A stretch of 64,000 nucleotides of DNA from Isoetes taiwanensis (lineage: Eukaryota; Streptophyta; Lycopodiopsida; Isoetales; Isoetaceae): NCBI GenBank assembly GCA_021234155.1, contig JAJEKV010000058.1:8926992-8990991 (forward strand), in the 5' to 3' direction. A program made the translations under genes and the position numbers. Every line of letters starts with the position of its first letter. Position 1 is the stretch's first letter. The notes beneath the pieces were generated by a model. It was not told the DNA's origin. It ran no database searches and saw only the letters and a list, made by a program, of their open reading frames with translations. This document shows, piece after piece, positions 24,678 through 37,276 of the stretch.

Positions 24678-26449
24678 TAACATGACATATGCCTGGTCTT
24701 TGTTTGACTTGTTTCTTTGTGTTTCCTATCAAAAACATCAGCATCTCTACTTGTGTACAAAGTTTGCTCCAGTGCCATATCTTCATCCTCATTGCATTAA
24801 GATGCATCCCCATCTGGTGGACGCTAATATCTGCTTGATCTCAAGGTTAGCAAAATTCCTTGAGCAAACTAGTTGGGCAAGCATCCTACAAAGATTTTCT
24901 TTCCTACACGTGAATGTATGTCCTGCTTGGAGAAAGGGGCATCCAAAAGTATCTGAGATGAAAAGAATGATAACTTAAATGACATGGATCAGTTTTCTAA
25001 TTTAGTGCAGATAACATGAGGGGACAACTAACAAGCTCATCAGTCATAACAAATAGGGATTTCTGAGCTTTAATCAGGCAGGATGTTGGATGAGCAATTG
25101 GACAAATGAGGGCCCCTCATAAATAATCACAATGGGCCTCAGTGGTTTTGGTATTTGGTCCATTAGCTTATATTTAGAGAACTCTTATCTGCCCTTAGCA
25201 AACAACAAATAAAATCCACAGCACAATGCATGGAGTGAAGCAGTTCATATTTCAAATCATAGAACTATGATGATTTTAGGCTCATCCATGATGCACTTTT
25301 TCTTTCATTTACAGAACTTGATGCTGTGTAGTGTCCCAGCTACCAACAGATCAGTGCTAAGATAGAAAAATGGTGTAAGTGATAAACCTTGGCTCAAGCT
25401 TTCATGACCGCAGAATTGAAAACACAAAGAAAAAAGCCTAAATTATCTGTTTTCTCAAGTCCAAGCAGCTCAAATTGCTAAGAAAAAAGCAAAGGAAGAA
25501 GGTCACAGTACTGGTTTTGGATGACTAAACTGAGCACCCCTCGCCAGAAGCCGCCTCCTTTGATCGATGCTGCATCTGGAGCTTCTCACAAGTGTCGGAC
25601 GAAGGAAAATCAATGGTCGAATGAAGGTCCGCCAGTGGGCAAAAAAGGGGAAGTTACTGGCGGATAACGGGTGTTAAAAGAGTCAAAAGATGGTAATCCG
25701 ACGGAGGAGGGTCACCCTCCCCTACTGTGAGATTTCTTGCTACATCTCTATGCGACTTTGTGGAGCTCTAATCTCGGATTCTCGCTTTATCTTTTGCTTT
25801 CCTCTTCAGACAATGAATCTTGCTTCTTCTACTTTACTTTTGCAGATTATCAGGCCATACAAGAGAAAAATACTTGCAAACTCATATCGAAATGCTTGGC
25901 TAAATCGCGGGAGCGCTCTGTGGAAGTAGTTTACATGCAAAAAATCCATACATTTGCTCAACAAGATTGCCCTGGCGATTTTGTGGAAATAGTTTGAGGC
26001 AGAAAATCCATGTAGTTGCTTAGCAAGATCGCAGTGGCGATCTGCGAGAGAAGTCAAGCCTTGGTTTTAAAAGTTATTTTTTCTGGATATATTTCTTAAA
26101 CTTCGAAATATTGTTTAGTATATATGTCTTAAACTTCAAAATATTGTTTATTAAGAATATCTTACCACAACTTCTATGCTTGAATGAATCGATGTGCGCT
26201 TTTGATGAGCAAAACTTTGATTTAAATCGTATCGTTTTATGCTACGAAGGTTCGCAATTGCGATCTTTACAATGATTTCAACAAGTCCATACCATCAACT
26301 TTTGCTAACGTAAGAGCATGGCAAGGACCCTAGAAATTAAATTTTCGTCACACTATAATTTCCTTACAAAATATAAGCAAAAAAACCACAACTTCTAGTC
26401 AAGGACAACCACTTTTAACGCTCTATGGGTGCTCGACAACCTATTTCGT
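24678..26449. other. Gene-poor stretch of copy B
   Basis: I see no convincing gene. A 98-codon plus-strand frame at 24682-24978 overlaps minus-strand coding-like text and has no family features. At 25690-26060 short frames on both strands overlap and none is distinctive. The stretch from about 26080 to 26450 is AT-rich, with 'cttcaaaatattgttta' repeated twice. Confidence 0.45.
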
Positions 26450-27404
26450 ACTAAACGAGAATTCTAAATTTCTCAAATTAATGTTTGCATTTTCCTTCCA
26501 GCAAGTTTTGAGGTGCTGCAGATCCATTGCCACAATTTAAGCAAGATTGGGGAGATGATCATTGCCCATACTGACGGTTGAGTGCGGCCGCTGAAGAGGC
26601 AAGAAACCTGCCTCTTAGAGAAGAATTTGATATGGGACTGTGGATTTTCCTCCAAGTGCTCGACCTAGGAAGAATTTTAAAACCTGCTCCAAGCCATTGT
26701 GGCAAGAGATACCATTGGGCCCTAAACTTCGATCCCATATAGAAGAACAGACTCCACCAAGATTCTAAACAAGTGTGTCTAATGGGCCAGTCATACAACT
26801 CTGCTTTATAACTATTGTTTTGCATTGCATATAGTGCTTTTCAACTCGATGACACTTGTAAATGGATAGAAGTGTCCCAGTATGTGATAGAAAGAAACTC
26901 GTCTATTTCCAAATACTTGTAGGTGGATGCCATCTCCACATGTTGCCCCTGATACGTGAAGAAGGGAAGCCGTGGATGGCGTGAGGATAAAATGAATAGT
27001 ACCTTGTTGACCAAATTAACTTGCATTCCAATAGGCTCGGCAGAAAGTATCCAGGGCATCCAGATGGTGTTGCATGGGGGTGTAAGCTAAGAGATCCACA
27101 TCGTCAGCCTATATGAGTTGCCCAATGATCTGGTGCATAAGCTGAGCTCCGTCACCCATCGTGTTCAACAAGCCAACCTTCCAGCTGATCAATATAAAGG
27201 CCAAACACTGTTGGAGAGAGTGGGCATCCCTAGCAGACCCCAATTTACTATTATTGACAGGTTGTCCTGATGGTGTCAGTCAACTTGAGCATGTCTTATA
27301 CAACATGTATATAGCATTTTGTAGATCCATAGGGGCCTCTAACTGCCTCAATCCCACAACTTATCCCGAGGTACAGTGTGCTGTTATCATGCTACATATT
27401 CACA
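26450..27404 (-). mobile_element. Minus-strand LINE fragment with RT motifs (copy B)
   Basis: This is the counterpart of 9700-10645. The frame 27059-26841 carries PIGMQVNLVNKVLFILSS and STYKYLEIDEF. Below 26825 the text TCLESWWSLFFYMGSKF overlaps a second frame in which LLYGIEV, typical of LINE post-RT sequence, can be read. The order RT then post-RT on one strand supports a single degraded element. Confidence 0.6.
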
Positions 27405-27814
27405 CATAACTACCATTGACATTAATTAACACAACCATAAATTAAAATCCCCCTTAAACCCCCTTTGGTTTGGGTGCATATTCACACGGGGGTGACTCCG
27501 GGCAACGAGAGCTGTTGGATAGGCATATTCACCCCTTAATCCTTAATCTACACCGTACGTAAAGTTCCTCGTTTGTGGGGTATGCAAGTACAAAATTTGC
27601 TATACTGTATAACAAGATTCGCAAAACACTATAAGATTTCAAGCGGAATACTATATGGTGTTGATTTTGTACGTGCAAAATACAATTATGAGGGCTCTCG
27701 CCCCTCGTCACCCCGTGTGAATATGCACCCAAACCAAAGGGGGTTTAAGGGGGATTTTAATTTAAATGTGTTGGACCCAATGGTTGTGTTAATTAATGTC
27801 AATGGTAGTTATGT
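27403..27814. mobile_element. Fold-back MITE with long inverted arms (copy B)
   Basis: The structure is the same as at 10673-11070, with cleaner arms. In the left arm 'aaattaaaatccccctta' to 'cacacgggggtgac' pairs with 'gtcaccccgtgtgaatatg' to 'gggggattttaattt' in the right arm. The right end is followed by partial repeats of 'gttggttgttaatgtcaatgg'. No clear target-site duplication could be assigned. Confidence 0.75.
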
Positions 27815-28504
27815 GTTGGTTGTTAATGTCAATGGTTGTTATGTGTTGGGGGATTTAATTTTTATATGTTGGATGTTAATGGTTTAATGTTGGACATCCC
27901 CGTGTGGACAAAAATGTTAATGTTGGACATCCCCCGTGTGACAAAAAAATTAGAATTCAAGAAAAAAAGTTTCATCACCTGTAGCTTTTGAATTTGATCA
28001 CAATAAAACAAATAGAACATAAGTAAAAGTTACCATAAAGATAGAGCAGATTGATTCCATTATTCTGAAAGTCATAAAGTTTGCAACACCCATACACATT
28101 CAACTGGAATTTAACAGCAGCCTTTGGCTCCATGGATTCTTGTGGTGAGAAACCAAAGTGGGAAACTTTTCTGCTTGTTAGCACAAGGATCTAGAAGCCT
28201 TGGAATTTGCTTAATAACTGCCTCAAAATCTAAAAACGCATGGTAGCCATAAAACAATATCCAATAGCGCAATCCTGTATTAATCAGCTGGTAGGATGCG
28301 AAAGCCTACCAAAACCGGCCGGAAAATTGCTGTTTTAGCATAGATAACTTAACCAAACATATCCATATCATACACTATCAAAAAGATCTTGGAGAGAGCT
28401 TTCCAACGCAATAAAAATCATCTCAAACAGAGCTCTGGATCAAAAGTTATGATAAGAAATGTGTTGCCGGCGGGGAAACTGCACTACATGCGCCCTTCAA
28501 GCCC

Positions 28505-28715
28505 TTCATATGCCCATTATGCACCACACACACAAAAAGAGGGCTTTTGTTGTGAGCCATTGATTATAACCATTGGAAAAAAAAAAAAAAAAAAAAAAAA
28601 GGCTAAAATCAATGGCCCTTCATGTGCCCATTATGCACCACTCGCACAAAAAAAGGGCTTTTGTTGTGAGCCATTGGTTGTTGACCATTGAAAAAAAAAG
28701 GCTAAAATCAATACC
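28505..28715. repeat. A-rich tandem duplication of about 110 bp (copy B)
   Basis: Two adjacent units share 'cccattatgcaccac', 'gggcttttgttgtgagccattg' and an A-tract followed by 'ggctaaaatcaat'. The A-tracts differ in length between units and between the block copies. The pattern suggests tandem insertion of a short retroposed sequence or slippage. Confidence 0.65.
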
Positions 28716-29519
28716 TCAGAAATGGTGCACTCTAGATGTACGCATTAGTACATCCATTTGAATACATCACGAAATCATAGGAAAACCTTAGTGAAGAGCG
28801 TACAAAAACACAAAGAAAACCCTCTGTTATTATGCTACATATTCATTTGTTACTGTATTTGTTTTTTTTTTTTTTTTTTTTTTTTTTTTGCCTTAGTAGA
28901 ATTTGAAAAGCAGTGACATTGCTCTTTTATTATATATGCTTGCTTCGTTGTAGTCCTTTGCGATAAGCAATTATCTCCTAGTGATGCACTTATACAAATA
29001 AGAGATAAAAAGAGTATTACTGCACGAGTAGCCTCGTCTCTTGATCCTTCAAATGTTGAAGCTTTTTCCACACTTCTTATGATTTTCATTGCAAGAATTG
29101 ATATAAAAAAAAAAAAAATTCCCATACTAATTGATAGAATTGAAAAGTACCTCAAGATTAATTGAACCGCTCCACAACTTTGCCTATGTCAAAGTAAAGA
29201 TCTACTCATGAAGATTGGTCATGATGGTCATTTGAGAGAGGTTAGATAACTGATGTCCAGTCTATTGAGCCTCTCCTAAAGATGATTATGCCCTATCCAT
29301 GCGACATACTGTCTCTCCACTGATACTAAGCATCCATTACTTGTAGAGAAGAAGAATATTGTTGTTTGAAATGTTGAACTGATTAGACTCAAGAAAAATA
29401 GAGTCAATGGAGCCCACAGCTTTTAAATTGCTGCAAGACATAGAATTGTCTTTTCGTCTTCCGTAGCTTAGCTCAAAAGAACAATTCAAGTGCATCCCCC
29501 TATTTTTTATTTCTTTCCT

Positions 29520-31185
29520 TTTTGCCAGCAAGAAAAATGGGGCAAGTGCATCAGCATGAAAGGGATGCATTGGAATAGCCAACAAAACCCAAAGACTATT
29601 ATATCACAAATACACTATTGTTGTCTCTACTCTATTCTTTTAAGTTTTAACATACGCAGATGACACAATTGTTTTCCTCAGGCATGGGAACAATAGCTTG
29701 GATAACTTTCTTGAGGCTATGGATAGATGTGGAAAGGTTTCGGGTGTTTGTTTCAACAGATCTAAATGTGCAATCATCCTATATATCCAGGAGATAGGGA
29801 TTTCTGGTATCAATGTAATAGGAAAGTTTGCTGCCACAAAGATCCTAGGGGCCCCTGTAGCTTTAAATAGCTCCATACATGGCTTATGGGACCCAATATT
29901 GACAAGAATGGAGAAAAAGCTCCACTCTATCTCTTGCAAGTCGTGTTGAGGTTGCCAACACTATCGTAGCAAGCACTAATGTTTTTTTCTCCTCAGCTAT
30001 AGCTGATATGGCTTCATACAAGATGATTGAGTCGGCCATCAGGAAGTTTATTTGGCAAGGAGTTCATAAAATAGCTTGGTTAGATCTGATTAAGTCCAGG
30101 AAACATGGGGGACTTGGATGTAAAGACCTTTTTATCCAAGTACAAGCCTTGGCTGCAAAGATGATTTGGAGAGCTCTTTACTCATCTAAACCTTCACAGC
30201 CCTGAAACTGATTCAATATTAGATTGAAGAGTCATATCCGGTTGGAAGTAAAACTATAAAGCATCTTCTTCCTGACTCGGCCTTTTTTCAGCTCACCCCA
30301 TGCTCTAATACTTCTTATATTCTAAGAAGAATGCTAAAGGCATGGAATCAAGCTACCCTCTGTTTTAGACCTCTAATAATTGATGCTAAATGTAAGGAAA
30401 TAAACTTATTTTGGCACCCTGCCTTGGCTCCTGAAAATGTAGGTTGTCTTTCCCTACATCATCCACAAAATATATGCAGTGGCACCAGGCCGGTATTAAT
30501 ACTTTTGGGGATTTAAGAAATGATGATGATAATAGATGATTAACCTAGCAAGAGATCGAGCACAGAGCTAAAGATACAACTCTGGACAAGAAGATATTCC
30601 TAAAAGTACTGGATCTAGTATCCACCCATCAGGCTTCTTTTTAAAACCATTGAACTCAAAATAATAAAGACTGCTATGTTGTCAAGAAAATTTATGCTAT
30701 TCTTATAGACCAGAAGCCATCTTGTGCTTGTGTGGCTTGTTCTTCATCAGAGCCTCAATGTCCAAAGGGCCAAATATATGGACATGGACTTTTCAATTAA
30801 ATTGGGGGATTCAAATGATATCCTTGAATTCCTAAGTAGTGGATCAAGACTAGTCAATACCTGCAGAACTCTTACTTGCTGGATAATTTGGAAATAGAGG
30901 AATCTAGTCGCCATGGAAAGGAAAAGTCCAAACTTGATTTGGATCAAATCCAAACTTTTGGCCCTTCTGCAAAATACTTCCACTGCCCATAAAGTTTTGA
31001 AAGGGACTAAATATGATAAGGCTTGGAATCGGGTTGGAAAATTCCAAAGCCTATATAATTTTTTTGTTTTGATCCTAACTAATGTTGATGGTTTGTTGCA
31101 CAGAACAGCAGAGGAGGCTGAATATGATGGGAGCTCCTATCAAATGGCTGGGTAATGTTGAAGAGGAGAAAACATGCTCAAGGTT
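29520..31185 (+). mobile_element. Plus-strand L1-type LINE 3' half (copy B)
   Basis: This is the 3' half of a plant L1-like non-LTR retrotransposon. The RT catalytic YADD motif is at about 29653-29664. It is followed by FLEAMDRCGKVSGVCFNRSK and GKFAATKILGAPV (29698-29949), the usual order after the active site. Next come MIESAIRKFIWQGVHKIAWL and HGGLGCKDLFIQVQALA (30008-30205), the conserved block before the C-terminal zinc-binding part, and WHPALAPENVG (30331-30516). The 5' half (endonuclease) is not seen. Several stops and frame changes make it inactive. Confidence 0.8.
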
Positions 31186-31303
31186 GAAATAGAAGAACAT
31201 CTCACTCTCCTTAAAAGTGAAATGATATAAACGGCAATAGAAAAGGGAAGCTAGGGTTCTCATGATGTTGGATTATACTTTCTTCAGTGTGGCAGAACTA
31301 CTA

Positions 31304-32281
31304 GATGAAATGTTAAACATATTTGGCAGCTCGGTTGTGGCTGACTTAACCATTTAGGATCTCCCTGAAGCAAACTCATAGCTGGAGCAGATTGGAAATA
31401 TGCTCAGGATGGTTGGATTCCATGCATGCACTGCTTGGGCTCGTTTGGAACTGCCGAACCTTATAGCTGACTCAAGCAATTTTTCTCTGCTTAACTTCAC
31501 TTATCTCTAAAATATAATCATGATATTTTATCTTATATTACTTTCCTCCTATAAAGGAGAGAGAGATAGAGAGAGAGATGTATTTTTTACGTCGTAGCAC
31601 AAGCCAGCATCCCTTTGGGATATACGACGCTCCCTCTTCAAGGAGCACCACCCCCTACAAGGATACCAGGGGCCAAAGGTCCTAGGATGCCAAGATCCTA
31701 GTGAGGTTCAAACACGAGACCTCAATGTGCTAGACGAGTGGACTAACCAGACGACCAACACGGGAAAGAGGATTCCCTTGAGTGGAAACTGTCATCATTC
31801 TAATGTATCTCACCTAGTATAAATACAAAACAAACCTTGCCTTCAAAAAAAAAAAAAACCCAGATGCAATATCTTCAATATGGACGTACCAACATATAAA
31901 CTATATAGAGCATATAATTGACAATGATTGCAAATAGGATTCCAGTTACACTAAACAAAAAAGATTATTTAACATAACTAACTACCAAGCAAATCTGAAT
32001 GTCAAATGCACACAACAACCAGCTGAAATCTTGGGCAATTTACAAATTGCAGTGCATCTCCGTAGTAAGGAGTACATGGTCTAATGGTTCAAATGCATGA
32101 CGCACCGAGATACTCCAATTTAAATACTTATGATAGAAAGTTGACTAAAACCTAATGGGAGAATGCTGGCATAATGAAATGATGCCAGAAACAACTACAA
32201 ATCCATTTGGTTTGGGTCAACCGATGGATCATTGTGTTTATATTTATATCTGATTAATCTGATAGATCCGGCACTCTAATG
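31304..32281. other. Non-coding flank of the Copia insertion, with one SINE
   Basis: This sequence is unique to the 9.87 kb unit and lies to the right of the block B break. It is AT-rich with no gene. A tRNA-derived SINE occupies about 31575-31765 and is listed separately. 'ctaatg' immediately precedes the Copia LTR and could include its target site. Confidence 0.5.
31557..31765 (-). mobile_element. tRNA-derived SINE with GA-rich tail (first copy)
   Basis: On the minus strand the element starts CCCGTGTTGGTCGTC. The A-box TGGTTAGTCCACTCGTC (complement at 31733-31749) and B-box GGTCTCGTGTTTGAACCTC (complement at 31703-31721) are a good pol III pair with tRNA-like spacing. A body of about 110 bp follows and ends in a CT-rich tail, seen on the plus strand as gagagagatagagagagag (31557-31579). 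Confidence 0.7.
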
Positions 32282-35200
32282 TGTTGGATCGATAATAATC
32301 AAAGGAGTATTTTTGTTCTGTAAGTTAATCTGCTTTTAGTCAAAGAATGAATAGTAATTGAGTCCATACGATTTGAACAATGCAATGCTACAGTACTTTT
32401 ATATGGTTATGATAAATAGTCTATATAATAATCATGTTATTCCTCTAGAGAAAATTATATGACTATGATATTGTAATGTGATTTGAACAAGGTTATAGTC
32501 TGGATTCAAATGAGTTATATATGACAAATAGTTGTATATAAATTTTCTTCATCTGGTATCAGAGCAGGCAATAATGACCAGATTGGGAGCTTCATTGTTA
32601 AATGCAGGAGGTGCTGGTTTCCAAGTATGGAAAGAGAAGGTTGAAGAAGTCTTGAGAGTTGAAGGATTATGGGATTTTGTTGAAGAACAAGGCCCAACTA
32701 TACAAGTAACTAGTAGAGGAAGAAGTTATGCAATTGTTGTTGCATCAGGTTCAAACACTAGTCCAACAACTAGAGAAGTGAGTACAACTGGACGAGCTGG
32801 AGGATCTAGTTCCTTGGAGGTGAGCAGTCCAGCAATGGATGCTGAAAGTAAGGTCAGGGAACTGGAAGCAAAAGCAGTAATAAAAAGCAAGATAAGTTCT
32901 AGTACCTTGCTAAAGATGAGAGGCATGTCTCCGAAGGAGATATGGACCTATATGGTGCAGACATATCAAGTCATTGGACAAGGAGCTCAGAGAATTGAGG
33001 TTCAGTGATAAAGATGATGTGAAAGATGTTTTTGAAAAGATTGATAACATTATTGCAGATATGGAAGTAGCTCGAGTTCCCATATCAAAGTAGTTTCAGA
33101 CAAATTCCATTGCCAAGGTATTTTCAAAACATAAATAGCTTGCCACATTAGTTAGAAATGTAGCTAAGAGCTGAGAGGAGGCTGAAAAAATGATAAAAAT
33201 AGAACTAGAGCAGCATGAAGTAATAAATGATGATGAAGAACAAAGTAAAATTCTATTCACCTCGAGTGGAAAAGATAAAATTGGTCCATGTTTTATTTGT
33301 GATACCTATGGGCATCTTAAAGCAAATTGTCCAAAACTGAACAAAGGGAACAAATGCTTTGATTGCGAAGGTTTTGGGCATATGGCAAACAATTGTCCTA
33401 GTCCTAAGGACAACAAAGGTGGTTTCAAGTCTAATGCTGGCAGAGGGAAGACTTTTAATGGCAAGGGAGGAACTCGAGGTGGCAGAAGTTATAACACAAA
33501 GGGCAGAGGCAAATCTACAACAGTAAACTTGGCTGCTGAAAAAATAGAAGAGGAGGAGGAAATTCAAGATGAAGATGCTGAGGTAAAATGTTCTAAAGCA
33601 TTATCTATTAGTTATGATTGCAAACTAAGAAATGATGACCTCTATGTGTTAGATAGTGGAGCTGAGAGAAGCGTGATCAAATCACCCTCTAAGCTAAAAG
33701 GAAAAATCTGCAAGAACTCTAATTTTGTTCAGATGGGAGATGGCAACTTGCAGAAAGTGGAGCATGCTAGATTATTAGAGTTATTTGACCTAGAAGGAAA
33801 ACCAATAATTCTTGAAAATGTACTTTGTGGTAAAGAATTTAATTTCGGTTGCTCAACTAATGGATCTTGGCACTTTGAAAAACACTACTATAAAGTGTTA
33901 ATGGATAATAATGAAATTAAATTCTTGGCTAAACGTGTTGGGAAACTTTATGGTTTCAAAAATAATGACTTGAATGCTATAAATGAAGTAACAATACCAA
34001 GTTTAAAGTTATGGCATGAAAGATTAGGCCATATCATATAAACAATCTAAAGTATATGCTAAAAATAGGGCAGATCAATGCAACAGATGAGGAAGATAGA
34101 AGTTTTGTATGTGCCGGGTGTTTGAAAGGAAAACATTGTAGGATACCATTTCCAAAGAAAGGAAAAAGGACAAAGGAGATAATTAGTCCACAGTGATTTG
34201 TGTGGTCCCTTAAATATCAAGAGCATTCATGGAAAAATATACTTTATTACTTTTACTCAGGAAAACAAAGTGTTACACACTGAAACATAAAGATTATGCT
34301 TTTGAAGCATTCAAAGCATATCAAGCTGAGGTCGAAAGGCAAACAGGTAAGAAACTTAAATGTCTTAGGATTGACAGAGGAGGAGAGTTTGTACCTGGCA
34401 GATTCAACAATTATTGTCTTTTAAATGGGATAAGAAAGCAGCTTACTTGCTCACCCACATCTCAATAAAACGGAGTCTCAGAAAGGAAGAACAGGTCCAT
34501 ACTCAACTCTGTCAGATTAATGTTGAAGCACACAAGTTTACCAAATTTCCTATGGAGGAAGCAGTCCAAACTGCTGTGGAAATTCAAAACAAGCTACCAT
34601 CAAGAAGCACGAATGGGAAGGCACCTGATGAACTATGGTATTGCTCAAAACCTGATTTTCAAAAATATAAAGCATATGGATGCTTGAGTTTTGTTCATGT
34701 TCCTGAAGAAACTAGGCTAAAATTAGATGACAGATCCTTGAATATTATTTAATAGGATATGTACAATTTGTAGAAACCAGACTCTACAAGGAAAGGGATT
34801 GTAAAAGCAGTAAAAAGTTAATGCATGGCTCAAGCATTAAAAAGGATCAGACTGTTATAACATGTATTGATGATGATAGTGATGAGATTCAAACAAAATC
34901 TGATACAAGGAACACAATCCAAGAAGACATACTTGTAGATGGAGCTATAGAAAATGATTTCTTGAAGGAACCAGATGATTACAATGTAATTGAAAATCCT
35001 CCAAAAAGGAGAACCAGAAAAACTGAAACAGAGAAGTTGTTGGAAGGAAATATAATTGATTTTGAAAAATATGGGAGACAAAAGGAAGGAAAAAGTTCGA
35101 AACTGCAGAATGAGATGGATAAGGAAGCTGAAATTAATAATATCATGGCTATACTTGAACCATACGTGCCTGCAAGTTTTGAGGAGGCTATGAATTCAAA

Positions 35201-36371
35201 GGATGCAAAATACTGGAAAAATGCAATGGAAGAAGAAATTCTGTCATTTAAAAGAACAGGAACTTTTGAACTTGTTGAGAGACCACAAGGAAAAAACATT
35301 GTTGGTAGCAAATGGATCTACAAGTTGAAACCTGACTTTGATGGAAAATCACACATTTATAAGGCCAGATTGGTTGCTAGACGTTACTCACAAAAGAAAG
35401 GGATAGACTATGATGAAACATTCTCTCCTATTATCAAATTAATCAGTGTCAGAATTCTCTTGGCTTATGCAAATGCAAACAAGTTAGAAATTCATCACAT
35501 GGATGTCAACACTGCCTTTCTAAATGCCAAATTAGATGAAGAAATATTCATGAGGCAGGCTCTTGGATATGAACAGGGATAGAACAAAGTATGGAAATTG
35601 AAAAGAGCAGTATATGGTTCAAAACAATCACCTCGTCAATGGTATGCTTGCATGGATAGTTTTCTGGAAGAAAATGGTTTTGGAAAATTGGATGGTGATG
35701 GAAACATATATGTCAAGAAAGACAAAATCAATTTTTGTTATATTGCGTTATATGTTGATGATTGCATCATGGTAACAAATGGGACAGAATATTTGAGTGA
35801 ATGCAAAAGAATTCTCAGAGCAAGGTTCAAAATGACTGATTTGGGAGAACTTAAAAGGTTTCGGGGAATTGAAGTCACAAGGGACAAGAAAAATAAAAGC
35901 ATGGTGCTCACACAAACTGGAAACATACAAGGTATTCTCAACAGGTTTGGAATGATGAACTGTAAGCCAGCTGATTCTCCTTTAGTTCCAGGGCATAAAT
36001 TATCTGCAAACATGTCACCAAGAACAGAAGAAGAAATTGCAGAAATGGAAAATACACCCTACAGTGAATTAATAGGTTCTTTCTTATATGTCACAAATTG
36101 TACACGACCAGACATTGCATTTTCAGTAAGTTTGCTTAGTAGATATGTGAACAATCCAGGAAAGCTTCATTGGATTGCAGCCAAACAAATTCTGAGATAT
36201 TTGAAGGGGACTCGAGGACAAGGCAATGATTTAAAACTGAAAGCCTATTGTGATGTAGATTGGGCTTCAGATTTGGATCAAAGAAAATCCACCTCTGGGT
36301 TCACCTTGATGCTAGAAGGAGGTTCAGTAAGTTGGAAATCCAAGAAACAATCAAGCATAGCTATCTCCACT
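32282..36371 (+). mobile_element. Ty1/Copia LTR retroelement, broken (first copy)
   Basis: The 5' LTR spans about 32282-32551 (TGTTGGATCG to TTCTTCA). Two bases on is the primer-binding site TGGTATCAGAGC (32554-32565), complementary to initiator methionine tRNA. Parts in Copia order: gag from about 32575, two CCHC zinc knuckles at about 33283-33410 (CFICDTYGHLKANC and CFDCEGFGHMANNC), protease with LDSGAERSV near 33650, integrase from about 33990 (LKLWHERLGHI), RT at about 35190-35900 with YVDDCIMV near 35750, and RNase H from about 36060. The element is cut at 36371 by the CACTA transposon inserted into RNase H, so no 3' LTR is visible and it cannot be dated by LTR comparison. Its frames show about five interruptions. 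Confidence 0.9.
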
Positions 36372-37002
36372 CACTACAAGAAAAAGGTACCTATAGTGTC
36401 TAAAGTAACGTCAAAATTTTTGACACAGGCCGAACCTGTCAAACCCCAATTATTGTCACAATCTTGACGCAATACTTGTCGTGATCATTTGTCACAAATA
36501 CGCCACAATAGCGTCAACAGTTGTGTCAAGTTTGTGGCTTCAATTTCTGTCATAATGTTGATGCAAAGTCAAATTCCAGCTACATCGTAATCTAGAAGAT
36601 GTCAAACTTGTGACAATATCTTTACAACAATTGTGACAAATAAACAAAACCTATAGGTATAATGTTGCATCAACATTGTGGCAAGCTAGTGACAAAATAG
36701 TAGCTATAATCCATCCACTATAAAAACAACCAATAAGAAACTTTGAGTGACAAAATAGTAGCTATAATCCATCCACTATAAAAACAACCAATAAGAAACT
36801 TTGTGACCCGTTTTGTGTCTAAAGAATAGCTAGCGTTGTAACCACATTGGGATAGATAAATAAGCCTCTATTTACAACATTGCATTAAACACTATGGTAA
36901 GGTAGTAACAACATGATAACTATATTCTATCCACTATAAAACATTTATTAACAACTTGTATGACAAGTAGATAGCTAATTTTGGACACTTGTATAATATA
37001 TT
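36372..37002. mobile_element. CACTA (En/Spm-type) transposon left end, truncated
   Basis: The terminus CACTACAAGAAAAAGG starts at 36372, directly after ACT in the Copia RNase H region; CACTA elements duplicate 3 bp on insertion. Behind it lies a subterminal zone rich in short GTGACAA and TTGTGAC-like repeats in both orientations. It also has a 58-bp direct repeat (units starting at 36689 and 36747, each with ccatccactataaaaacaa). The element is cut at 37002 by the tandem duplication junction. Confidence 0.8.
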
Positions 37003-37276
37003 TGGTGCATAAGCTGAGCTCCGTCACCCATCGTGTTCAACAAGCCAACCTTCCAGCTAATCAATATAAAGGCCAAACACTGTTGGAGAGAGTGGGCATC
37101 CCTAGCAGACCCCAATTTACTATTATTGACAGGTTGTCCTGATGGTGTCAGTCAACTTGAGCATGTCTTATACAACATGTATATAGCATTTTGTAGATCC
37201 ATAGGGGCCTCTAACTGCCTCAATCCCACAACTTATCCCGAGGTACAGTGTGCTGTTATCATGCTACATATTCACA
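37003..37276 (-). mobile_element. Truncated copy of the minus-strand LINE
   Basis: Only the segment equivalent to 27131-27404 is present. The LINE text is cut at the junction of the 9.87 kb tandem unit, and the plus-strand side of the junction is CACTA DNA. The truncation therefore comes from the tandem duplication rather than from the LINE itself. Confidence 0.65.

Larger units (their letters stand above)
16794..31303. repeat. Tandem block copy B (about 14.5 kb, right copy)
   Basis: This is the second copy of the block starting at position 1. It begins in the middle of an NDUFA9 intron and repeats the order gene, LINE zinc-finger remnant, SINE cluster, minus-strand LINE, MITE, plus-strand LINE. 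Protein-coding stretches are better preserved here than in copy A, notably the NDUFA9 exons and a 123-codon minus-strand frame at 23905-24276. Its right part (from 27131) belongs to a further tandem duplication. Confidence 0.9.
27131..37002. repeat. 9.87 kb tandem unit, first copy
   Basis: The unit begins at 'tggtgcataagctgag' (27131) and the same string begins again at 37003, a period of 9872 bp. It holds the truncated minus-strand LINE, the MITE, the plus-strand LINE, a SINE, the Copia element and the CACTA left end. The left boundary cuts through a LINE RT region and the right boundary cuts through CACTA subterminal DNA. It is therefore not the unit of any single transposon. Confidence 0.9.

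Noticed and set aside
24682-24978. 98-codon plus-strand frame in copy B
   Set aside because: It overlaps minus-strand coding-like text, is absent in copy A and has no recognisable domain.
33253-35311. Minus-strand frames of 83-110 codons inside the Copia element (and their copies at 43026-45094)
   Set aside because: They are antisense shadows of gag, integrase and RT coding text on the plus strand.
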